The translations under genes were made by a program, and so were the position numbers. A DNA stretch of 64,000 nucleotides from Taibaiella chishuiensis (lineage in GTDB: Bacteria > Bacteroidota > Bacteroidia > Chitinophagales > Chitinophagaceae). The notes under the pieces were generated by a model. That model was not told the DNA's origin and ran no database searches. It was given only the letters and a program-made list of their open reading frames with translations. The stretch lies in assembly GCF_003014535.1 (NCBI RefSeq), contig NZ_PYGD01000012.1, positions 1 through 64,000 on the forward strand, read 5' to 3'. Positions 17,900-24,933 of the stretch are shown one piece after another. Each line of letters opens with the position of its first letter. The first letter of the stretch is position 1.

Positions 17900-18544
17900 A
17901 TGAAAACACGGATCCGGCTCTTCCTGCTTTGCTGCTTATACCAGGTTGCCTTATATGGCCAGCGCGCTGTATACACCGAAGGCGTCTATAGCAATATCAA
18001 GGAGTTGAAGGGCAATGTTCCGTTTGCCACGCCCGACCTGGCCATCATTCACCGCTCGCAGGAGCAGATCGATAAGTTTGGCGGCAACAATTACAACATC
18101 TTTATTAAAGGCGATTCCGCCAGCGTCCGTAAGATCGGGAAGAAATACTTCGCGGTCTCCGATGGTAAGACCTTATTCCTGAACTGCCGCAAACTGGGCA
18201 TCGGGTTCGGGTTTACCGATGTGCTGGCCTCCGGCCGCTACCTGGCGTTTAAGGCCTACCTGCCACAGCATTATGTGGACGATGTAGCCGGTTATGGCGC
18301 CCTGTTCGGTTTTATGCCGGTTATGTCCTATCCCGATATGCGCCGGTACGATTACAATACAGTACAGTTCCCTTTTCTCTGGACACTGGATATCCACAGC
18401 GGCCGTGCCATGGTACTGACCTATGGTGGCATGCTCAAACTGCTGGAGTCGCATGCCGAGCTTAAGGAAGCTTTTATCAACGAGAAGGAAAAAGGTGCGG
18501 AAGAAATGATGCTGCTTTATATACGCAAGCTCAACGCCCTTTAA
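17900..18544 (+). CDS. Secreted hypothetical protein, 214 aa
   Basis: The protein begins with a signal peptide (MKTRIRLFLLCCLYQVALYG, cleaved near YGQR). The mature part holds repeated Val/Tyr/Lys strands, and I recognise no domain. It lies 14 bases after the asparaginase-like gene in the same direction, so the two probably share an mRNA. No lipobox is present. Confidence 0.7.
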   Translation: MKTRIRLFLLCCLYQVALYGQRAVYTEGVYSNIKELKGNVPFATPDLAIIHRSQEQIDKFGGNNYNIFIKGDSASVRKIGKKYFAVSDGKTLFLNCRKLGIGFGFTDVLASGRYLAFKAYLPQHYVDDVAGYGALFGFMPVMSYPDMRRYDYNTVQFPFLWTLDIHSGRAMVLTYGGMLKLLESHAELKEAFINEKEKGAEEMMLLYIRKLNAL

Positions 18545-18570
18545 CTGCCTATAGGAAAAGCAATTTCCTG

Positions 18571-18578
18571 TATTTTTG
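18571..18578 (+). promoter_or_regulatory. -7 box TATTTTTG
   Basis: A TAnnTTTG match 23 bases before the YkgJ-like start at 18602. Confidence 0.5.
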
Positions 18579-18601
18579 ACTATTATCTGAAGCGAAACGG
18601 T

Positions 18602-19099
18602 ATGATGAAAGATATGGACGGCGCCGGTATCATGAATACTTATGAGAAAACCGCCAAAGAGCATCAGAAAGCCTATGGCGATTTCCTGAAGCGGGCCAAC
18701 CGCACAAAAACACTGGCCAGACTGCCCGGCCTGCACGAAGAGGCATTCGAAAAAATAGATTGCCTGCAATGTGCCAATTGCTGTAAAAATTATTCTCCGC
18801 GCTTTAAAATGCCGGACATCAAACGCATTGCCCGGCGCCTGCGTATGAAGGAGCCGGTGTTTATCGATACCTATCTCAAAATGGATGAAGACGGCGACTA
18901 TGTCGTAACGGGCCATCCCTGCCCCTTCCTGGGCGACGATAACTACTGCAGCATATACGAAGACCGTCCCAGGGACTGCGCCCGCTTCCCCTACACCGAC
19001 GAGGACGTACTGCTGAAACAACCCCGGCTCACGCAAAAAAATGCGACCGTATGCCCGGCGGTATTCTATGTTATGGAAAAACTTTTGGAAGGACAATAA
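18602..19099 (+). CDS. YkgJ-type cysteine-cluster protein
   Basis: The 165 residues carry the family's Cys pattern: CLQCANCCKNY near residues 55-65, then PCPFL, CSIYEDRPRDCARFP and a late Cys in VCPAV. YkgJ/Fli B-like proteins bind zinc or an Fe-S cluster through these cysteines; the function is not settled. The downstream DHH-phosphoesterase frame is open back into this gene, but its likely start is at 19237. Confidence 0.88.
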   Translation: MMKDMDGAGIMNTYEKTAKEHQKAYGDFLKRANRTKTLARLPGLHEEAFEKIDCLQCANCCKNYSPRFKMPDIKRIARRLRMKEPVFIDTYLKMDEDGDYVVTGHPCPFLGDDNYCSIYEDRPRDCARFPYTDEDVLLKQPRLTQKNATVCPAVFYVMEKLLEGQ

Positions 19100-19236
19100 C
19101 CGTAAAGGCCCTGTGGACCGCCCTTTGCGTCTTTTTGTCTTTACGAACCCAATTTCCCCGTCATTTTTGTTTTACATTTGTGTCTTTACCAGGCCGGTAC
19201 GTTACCCCTACCTGTTCCGGCAGGCTTAATTTATAT

Positions 19237-20235
19237 ATGAAAAATATTGAAGCGGTATTGCCGCTCTTACAGGAACCGAAAAAGATATTCATTACCACGC
19301 ATCATAAGCCCGATGGCGATGCCATGGGTTCTACGCTGGGTTTATACCATTACCTGGTGCAAAAAGGTCATCAACCCGTAGTCGTATCGCCCTCCGAGGT
19401 GCCCGACTTCCTGGCCTGGATGCCCGGTATCAATACTGTACTGAACTTCGAATCGGAACCCCGGCAATGCCAGAAGGAACTGGACCAGGCCGATCTCATC
19501 TTCTGCCTCGACTTTAACCGGCTCGACCGCGTCAAATCGTTTACCGAGCAATTGGGCGCAGCATTGCAGCCGCGTATCCTTATCGACCACCACCTGCATC
19601 CCGATGCGGCAGTGTTTGCCTATGGCATGAGCGACCCGGATAAAAGCTCGACCTGCGAAATGATCTACGACTTTATACGGATCGACGGGGGCGCTGAATT
19701 GATCAATAACGATATTGCAGCCTGCCTGTATACCGGTGTCATGACCGATACCGGCTCCTTCCGTTTCCCGGCTACTACGGCATCGGTGCACGAAATGCTG
19801 GCCGATCTGAAACACCGCGGACTGGAGCATGCCATTATCCACCAGCATATTTACGACAGCTGGAGTGCCGAGCGTATGCGCTTCCTGGGTTATGTGCTTT
19901 ACGAAAAAATGGAGATATTCCCCGAACAGCATGCCGGCATTATTGCCCTGTCGCTGGCCGATATGCAGCAATTCCGCATTGCCACCGGCGATACCGAAGG
20001 CATGGTCAACTACCCCTTGAGTATCGAAGGCATCAATACCGCGGTATTGCTTACCGAAAAGAAAGAAGAGGTACGGATGTCCTTCCGCAGTAAAGGCGAC
20101 ATCGATGTGAGTACATTCGCAGCAGCCAATTTCAACGGCGGGGGGCATTTTAATGCCGCCGGCGGACGATCTACCGAGAGCCTTGCCGATACTTTGCAGC
20201 GTTTAAAGAAATTATTGGGCATCCCGGTAAAATAA
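19237..20235 (+). CDS. DHH/DHHA1 phosphoesterase, NrnA-like
   Basis: The start MKNIEAVLPLLQEPKKIFITTH matches the family's N-terminus. The open frame runs further up, but it overlaps the previous gene without homology. The 332-residue product has the DHH motifs HHKPDGDAMGS, FCLDFNRLDR and IDHHLHPD, then TGVMTDTGSFRF, and a DHHA1 domain with GGGHFNAAGG. NrnA-type enzymes degrade oligoribonucleotides of 2-5 nt and remove the 3'-phosphate of pAp. It is likely cytoplasmic and Mn-dependent. Confidence 0.93.
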   Translation: MKNIEAVLPLLQEPKKIFITTHHKPDGDAMGSTLGLYHYLVQKGHQPVVVSPSEVPDFLAWMPGINTVLNFESEPRQCQKELDQADLIFCLDFNRLDRVKSFTEQLGAALQPRILIDHHLHPDAAVFAYGMSDPDKSSTCEMIYDFIRIDGGAELINNDIAACLYTGVMTDTGSFRFPATTASVHEMLADLKHRGLEHAIIHQHIYDSWSAERMRFLGYVLYEKMEIFPEQHAGIIALSLADMQQFRIATGDTEGMVNYPLSIEGINTAVLLTEKKEEVRMSFRSKGDIDVSTFAAANFNGGGHFNAAGGRSTESLADTLQRLKKLLGIPVK

Positions 20236-20303
20236 ATCCATGATATTTGGAATAATTTTTGAATCTTTAACCCCGGAATTTTAATAAAAATCATAGAAAC
20301 ACA

Positions 20304-21194
20304 ATGAAACACACTTCACTACTGCTTGCGGGGTGCGCTATCTTCCTGTCTGTAGGTTGTAATGCACAGGCTAAGAAAAAGCCGGTCGCATTTACCAAAA
20401 ATGCCAACGGGCTGGAATACAAATTTATTACAAAAGGTACCGGTACCGTGCTCGCTACAGAAGGCACCTTCGGCGAAATGAATGTGAAATTCAAGATCGG
20501 CGACAGTACCCTGATCAATACCCTCGAAATGAACCAGGGTAAACCCGTTTCCCAACTGATCCAGAAGCCAACCATGAAAGGCGACCTGATGGAAGGCCTG
20601 ATGCTGATGAAGGCCGGCGACAGCGCCATTTTCCGTATCCCTATGGATACCCTGGCGGCCAGGGCCAACCAGCCTAAGCCGGAGTGGGCCAAGAAAGGCG
20701 ACTATGCTACCTGGGAAGTGAAAATGGTAAGTGTAAAAACCAAAGAGCAGCTGGAAAAAGAAAATGCTGAAAAAGAAAAAACACAGGCTGCAACAGATGA
20801 TAAACTGATCCAGGAACACCTGAAAGCCAAAGGCATTACCAATGCCAGGAAAACAGCTTCCGGCCTGTATTATGTAGTACACTCCGAAGGCGCCGGCGAA
20901 AGTCCTAAAGAAGGCCAGAGCGTAACCGTAAACTATACCGGCCAGAGCCTGTCCGGCGAAAAGTTCGATTCCAATGTAGATCCGGCTTTCAACCACGTAG
21001 AGCCCTTTAAATTCCCCCTGGGCAAACACCAGGTAATCCGCGGCTGGGACGAAGGCGTAGCCGTAATGAAAAAAGGTACCAAAGCCACTTTCTTCCTGCC
21101 TTCTACTATGGGTTATGGCGAGCGTGGTGCCGGCCCTAAAATTCCACCAAACGCGATCCTGGTGTTCGATATCGAACTGGTAGATTTCCAATAA
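20304..21194 (+). CDS. FKBP-type peptidyl-prolyl isomerase lipoprotein
   Basis: A lipoprotein signal with LSVGC (Cys19) precedes two FKBP-like parts: a degenerate domain at about 30-145 and a complete C-terminal FKBP domain at about 190-296. The latter shows VTVNYTGQSLSGEKFDSN, VIRGWDEGVAVMKKG and GYGERGAGPKIPPNA. A charged helix (about 145-175) links them. It probably catalyses prolyl isomerisation in the periplasm. The double layout, with only the second domain looking active, is notable. Confidence 0.92.
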   Translation: MKHTSLLLAGCAIFLSVGCNAQAKKKPVAFTKNANGLEYKFITKGTGTVLATEGTFGEMNVKFKIGDSTLINTLEMNQGKPVSQLIQKPTMKGDLMEGLMLMKAGDSAIFRIPMDTLAARANQPKPEWAKKGDYATWEVKMVSVKTKEQLEKENAEKEKTQAATDDKLIQEHLKAKGITNARKTASGLYYVVHSEGAGESPKEGQSVTVNYTGQSLSGEKFDSNVDPAFNHVEPFKFPLGKHQVIRGWDEGVAVMKKGTKATFFLPSTMGYGERGAGPKIPPNAILVFDIELVDFQ

Positions 21195-21254
21195 ACTATT
21201 CAGAAGGAAAAAAATAAATGCTTCGGCATTAAACTTTGAGTACTGTATTTTGTT

Positions 21255-21296
21255 AAAAGCTTACCCGGATTTTATGATCCCGGTAGGCTTTTTTTA
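21255..21296 (+). terminator. Terminator after the FKBP gene
   Basis: An imperfect stem (AAGCTTACCCGG with CCCGGTAGGCTT) is followed by seven T. The rest of the 250-base gap to 21445 holds a small UUCG hairpin (21217-21230) and the promoter of the peptide gene. Confidence 0.65.
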
Positions 21297-21390
21297 TATT
21301 TCCATTAAATTTTGGGGGTATTTACCCGGGTTTCCTGTTTAGGTTTATATATTTGGTATATTTACATTTTGATTTCTTTTACAAATTCGC

Positions 21391-21421
21391 ACGATAGCTT
21401 CTATCGTTGTTTATAATTTTG
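21391..21421 (+). promoter_or_regulatory. Promoter of the precursor peptide gene with a palindrome
   Basis: TAATTTTG at 21414-21421 matches the -7 consensus, 24 bases before the ATG at 21446. A perfect inverted repeat ACGATAG-CTT-CTATCGT (21391-21407) occupies the spacer just upstream, a good place for a repressor. A second TAnnTTTG (TATATTTG, 21348-21355) lies further up. Confidence 0.5.
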
Positions 21422-21445
21422 CCGACATTCTAATTTATCCTGTTT

Positions 21446-21715
21446 ATGAAAAAGATCAAGTTACAATCCAAACTGCACCTGGCTAAATCAACGGTTGCCA
21501 CCTTATCGGCAACGGACCAGCGCCAGGTTCAAGGCGGGGGATCGGGCCTTACGCCTTGCCTCGAAAACACAGATACCGGCTGGCCGATGTCTGAAATGAA
21601 CTGCTACTCCTATTTTTACAAATGCGGTTGGAGAACCTGGATCAACTGTGGCAACGATGTATTCCAACCTGCCGGCATGGTTGCTCAACCCGGGGGCGAT
21701 TCGCCTGCACAATAA
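21446..21715 (+). CDS. Lanthipeptide-like (class I, Bacteroidota type) precursor peptide
   Basis: The 89-residue peptide starts with a Lys/Leu-rich leader (MKKIKLQSKLHLAKSTVATL) that ends in VQGGG at residues 28-32. The core carries four Cys (TPC, MNC, YKC, INC) and several Ser/Thr. This is the pattern of the Bacteroidota class I lanthipeptide precursor family (leader of KKLxLxKxTIAxL type ending in Gly-Gly). No LanB, LanC or exporter is in the window, so modification would need enzymes in trans. It may alternatively be an unmodified double-glycine peptide. It is monocistronic, ending at the terminator at 21819. Confidence 0.7.
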   Translation: MKKIKLQSKLHLAKSTVATLSATDQRQVQGGGSGLTPCLENTDTGWPMSEMNCYSYFYKCGWRTWINCGNDVFQPAGMVAQPGGDSPAQ

Positions 21716-21818
21716 GCCCGGAACGGTACCGGTTAGCTGCCTGCGCGTAAAGAACGGGTAGTAGCCCTGGCTTGCGGATTATTTTTTATTCGTATTATTG
21801 TATCATAACCGATAACGA

Positions 21819-21861
21819 GACTGCCGGTTCCCCCGAACAGGCAGTCTTTTGTGTTTTTTTA
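21819..21861 (+). terminator. Terminator after the precursor peptide gene
   Basis: GACTGCC (21819-21825) pairs with GGCAGTC (21840-21846), followed by TTTTGTGTTTTTTT. It ends 11 bases before the next start codon. Confidence 0.85.
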
Positions 21862-21871
21862 ATTACCTGGT

Positions 21872-22285
21872 GTGATTGTTCCTGAAGATAAACTGATCGT
21901 ACTGTTCGACGGGGTTTGCAACCTTTGCAACCGGTCGGTACAGTTTATCATACGCCACGACCCTAAGGGCGCCTTTCTTTTTGCGCCCCTGCAATCCGAT
22001 ACAGGCAAGGCTTTGCTGGCACAATTACCGGTAGCGCTGCCCGGCACGCCCGACAGTATTATCCTGGTCGCTAAAGACCGCGTATGGCGCTTTTCCGATG
22101 CGGTGCTACAGATTGCCCGCCGGCTGGACGGGGCCTGGCCGCTGGCCTATGCCGCTGTAGTGGTGCCCCGTTTTATCCGCAATCCCATCTACCGGTTTAT
22201 TGCCCGCAACCGTTACCGCTGGTTTGGCCGGCAGGATCATTGTATGTTGCCTACCGCCGCGCTCAAAGCCCGATTCCTGGAATAA
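21872..22285 (+). CDS. DCC-family thiol-disulfide oxidoreductase (DUF393)
   Basis: The 137-residue protein opens with LIVLFDGVCNLCNRSVQFII, the DxxCxxC motif that gives the DCC family its name, and has the downstream YRFIARNRYRWFG block. Members are thioredoxin-like and are thought to reduce or exchange disulfides; partners are unknown. The only in-frame start before the motif is the GTG at 21872. Confidence 0.9.
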   Translation: MIVPEDKLIVLFDGVCNLCNRSVQFIIRHDPKGAFLFAPLQSDTGKALLAQLPVALPGTPDSIILVAKDRVWRFSDAVLQIARRLDGAWPLAYAAVVVPRFIRNPIYRFIARNRYRWFGRQDHCMLPTAALKARFLE

Positions 22286-22316
22286 TAAAAAATGGCCAGC
22301 CTGAACGGCCGGCCAT
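22285..22316 (-). terminator. Terminator of the GDSL hydrolase gene
   Basis: A stem ATGGCC/GGCCAT (22292-22316) is followed on the minus strand by six T. It lies between convergent genes. Confidence 0.6.
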
Positions 22317-22336
22317 CTGCAATGTTATAAAACAGG

Positions 22337-22942
22337 CTAATCTTTGAAGGCATTCGCCACCAGCGGCGCCAGCAGCTCCGCCCAAACTTTATAGGCCTTA
22401 CCGGAATAATGCAATTTGTCTTCTACAAGGAAGGACAGATCCGTACCCTGTTGCCGGGATACCGGTGTAATATCGATATACGGACAATGATGCGCCGCGG
22501 CAATTTCCCGGTTCACGTCATTGTACCGGTCTATCTGCGTAGCGATCTCCCTGCGGTCTTTGCCTTCTGCAAAGGGCGTTACGCCCCAGTCGGGGATCGA
22601 TAGTACAAATACTTTGGCGGGATGCCCGTTGGCAAAGCGGATGGCTTTGTCCAGCAGTGCGGTAAACTCTTCGCGGTAATTGGCCGTATCGCGGTTGCGG
22701 TACTGGTTATTAACCCCGATCAGCAGGGTCACGAAATCATAAGTGTCCTGTAGTTGTTCCGCCTTGATGCCGGCCTCCAGTTCGTCGGTGGTCCAGCCGG
22801 TAACTGCTATTATTTTCGGGTCGCTTACCGGGGTATGGTATTGTTCCCGCAATAGCTTCGCGGCCTGGTGCGGGAAGTTGTCTTCTGCGGGCACCTGTTC
22901 TCCGATCGTATAGGAATCGCCAAGGGCAAGATAGGTCAGCAT
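22337..22942 (-). CDS. SGNH/GDSL hydrolase
   Basis: A 201-residue esterase/lipase of the SGNH fold. Block I is LALGDSYTIG with the nucleophile Ser10, block III is GVNNQ, and block V DKLHYSG supplies Asp and His. There is no signal peptide, so it is likely cytoplasmic. The substrate is unknown; the closest well-studied relatives are lysophospholipase-like. It lies 35 bases after the aldehyde dehydrogenase gene on the same strand. Confidence 0.9.
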   Translation of the reverse strand: MLTYLALGDSYTIGEQVPAEDNFPHQAAKLLREQYHTPVSDPKIIAVTGWTTDELEAGIKAEQLQDTYDFVTLLIGVNNQYRNRDTANYREEFTALLDKAIRFANGHPAKVFVLSIPDWGVTPFAEGKDRREIATQIDRYNDVNREIAAAHHCPYIDITPVSRQQGTDLSFLVEDKLHYSGKAYKVWAELLAPLVANAFKD

Positions 22943-22977
22943 GTTGTCGTGTTTGCTTTAAAGGGTACTGTATAAGA

Positions 22978-24351
22978 TCAACGCACAAATACGGTTTTGA
23001 TATTGACAAATTCCCTGAGGCCGTAGCTGCTCAGTTCCCTGCCATAACCGCTTTGTTTGATACCGCCGAATGGAAGGCGGGCATCGCTTCTCACAAAATC
23101 GTTGACAAATATACTGCCTGCCTGCAATTGTTCTTCCGCAATTTTTTCGGCACGTTTGGTATCTCTTGAAAAGATAGCGCCACCCAACCCGTAAATGGAA
23201 TCATTGGCGATACGGATCGCATCTGCTTCATCTTTTGCTTCGATAATGGCGGCAACCGGTCCGAAGAGTTCTTCGTCGTAGGCCGGCATGCCTTTTTTAA
23301 CACCGCTCAATACGGTTGGCGGGTAGAAGGCGCCATCGCCTTCGGGTATAAAGCCGCCGCATAAGAGTTTGGCGCCTTTCTCCACGCTTTCCAGCACTTG
23401 TTTGTGCAGGGTATCGCGCAGGTCGTGCCGGGCCAGCGGGCCCAGTTGTGTGGTCATATGCATCGGGTCGCCAAAACTGCGTTGCTGCATCTGTTCTACC
23501 ATCTGGCTGGTAAAGGTAGAGATCACTTTCTGGTCTACCACGAATCGCTTGGCCGATATGCAGCTCTGTCCTGTATTGTTGAGGCGGGAGGTAACACATA
23601 CTTCCACAGCGCGTTTCAGATCGGCGTCGGCCAGCACCACATAGGCGTCGCTGCCCCCCAGTTCGAGCACCTGCTTCTTCAGGTGGCTGCCGGCTGTGGC
23701 TGCTACCTTGCTGCCTGCGCTGCTGCTGCCGGTAAAGGTTACAGCTTGTACATAACGGTGTGCGATTACCGGTTCTATAGCCGAAGAGGGCAGTACCAGG
23801 GTCTGGAAGATATGTTCGGGCAGGCCTGCTTCCTCCAGTACTTTTTCAATAATCAGGGCGCAACCGGTAACATTGGATGCATGTTTCAGCAGCATGGTAT
23901 TGCCCGCCATCAATATGGGCCCCATAGCGCGGAACACCTGCCAGTACGGGAAGTTCCAGGGCATAATAGCCAGCACGGTACCCAGGGGCTGAAAGGTTAC
24001 GAAACTTTTTTCTGCTTCGGTCGCTACGGCTTCCGGTTCCAGGAACCGGGGCCCGTTCTCCGCATAAAAGGCGAGGGTAGTGGCGCTCTTTTCTATTTCG
24101 GTAATGCTCTGGATATAAGGCTTACCCATTTCAAGGGTAGCGGTCTCGGCCATGTTCTTCTTATTCTTCTGCAGGTAGTCTGCCAGGGCTTTCAGGTAAG
24201 CTGCCCGTTGCCGTATCGAAACCTTGCTCCATTTCTCAAATGCCTTATGCGCCTGTTCCAGCTTATATTTTACAATAGTGGGTGTGTCTGTTTTAAAACT
24301 GGCAATTTCCTTACCTGTAAAGGGATTGACGGAAATCAATGTATCGCTCAT
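22978..24351 (-). CDS. NAD(P)-dependent aldehyde/succinate-semialdehyde dehydrogenase
   Basis: The 457-residue enzyme has the ALDH landmarks: oxyanion Asn133 in MPWNFP, cofactor Lys156, FTGSSSAGSKVA, general base Glu230 in LELGGSDAYV and nucleophile Cys264 in TGQSCISAKRF. The sequence type (PWNFPYWQVFR, SDARLPFGGIKQSGYGREL) is like short succinate-semialdehyde dehydrogenases. It oxidises an aldehyde to the acid. No GABA or other pathway genes are adjacent, so the substrate is inferred from family likeness only. Confidence 0.92.
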   Translation of the reverse strand: MSDTLISVNPFTGKEIASFKTDTPTIVKYKLEQAHKAFEKWSKVSIRQRAAYLKALADYLQKNKKNMAETATLEMGKPYIQSITEIEKSATTLAFYAENGPRFLEPEAVATEAEKSFVTFQPLGTVLAIMPWNFPYWQVFRAMGPILMAGNTMLLKHASNVTGCALIIEKVLEEAGLPEHIFQTLVLPSSAIEPVIAHRYVQAVTFTGSSSAGSKVAATAGSHLKKQVLELGGSDAYVVLADADLKRAVEVCVTSRLNNTGQSCISAKRFVVDQKVISTFTSQMVEQMQQRSFGDPMHMTTQLGPLARHDLRDTLHKQVLESVEKGAKLLCGGFIPEGDGAFYPPTVLSGVKKGMPAYDEELFGPVAAIIEAKDEADAIRIANDSIYGLGGAIFSRDTKRAEKIAEEQLQAGSIFVNDFVRSDARLPFGGIKQSGYGRELSSYGLREFVNIKTVFVR

Positions 24352-24561
24352 AATTACCTCTTTTTTGATAAAGGTATAAACGTGCGGGGGAATAAAAGGT
24401 TGTATTTGTTTCTATTTAACCATAGGTTAAAGTTAATGTCAGCTGCAGGTCATATTTTAAAGGCGGCTGCAGGATTTTCCCGATTTTGAAAGCCTGCCCG
24501 CTGCGGGATCGATACATTTGTTTTTTCCTGTATCAATAAAAAAGGAATAAGCTTGGAACAT

Positions 24562-24888
24562 ATGTGCGAAACGCAAACATTGGCCTACACCGGCGAGGGG
24601 TATATTATCCGGTGCCCGCAATGCCTCCGTATACAACTGGCTTTCGGTACCGTAGCCGTGGTTACCAAAGAAAAACAATTGAAGAAAATAAAGGAACGTG
24701 CCGACCTGGAGCTGCTGTGCCGGAGCGCAGGCACCTTCGAGCCCGATCTGAAGTCGGTAACGCTGCCCATTACGCAGACCACCATGCTGTGCCTCACCAT
24801 GCGGGAGCTGGAAGCCTTTAACGACCTGCTTGCCCAGGCCTTTGCCCTGCTCGAGGTGTACGCCTTACTCGATGCTGTTAACGGATAA
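24562..24888 (+). CDS. Small conserved protein with a CxxC motif (DUF6686-like)
   Basis: The start is the ATG at 24562; a TTG three codons earlier is also possible. The 108-residue protein begins MCETQTLAYTGEGYIIRCPQC and continues LAFGTVAVV, a pattern I associate with a small Bacteroidota family (DUF6686). The early Cys plus CPQC could bind zinc. No signal peptide is present. It precedes the transglutaminase-like gene by 45 bases in the same direction. Function unknown. Confidence 0.65.
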   Translation: MCETQTLAYTGEGYIIRCPQCLRIQLAFGTVAVVTKEKQLKKIKERADLELLCRSAGTFEPDLKSVTLPITQTTMLCLTMRELEAFNDLLAQAFALLEVYALLDAVNG

Positions 24889-24933
24889 GTACGAATACTT
24901 TTTTGAAAGGGGGGAACTTCTTACATTTGGTTT

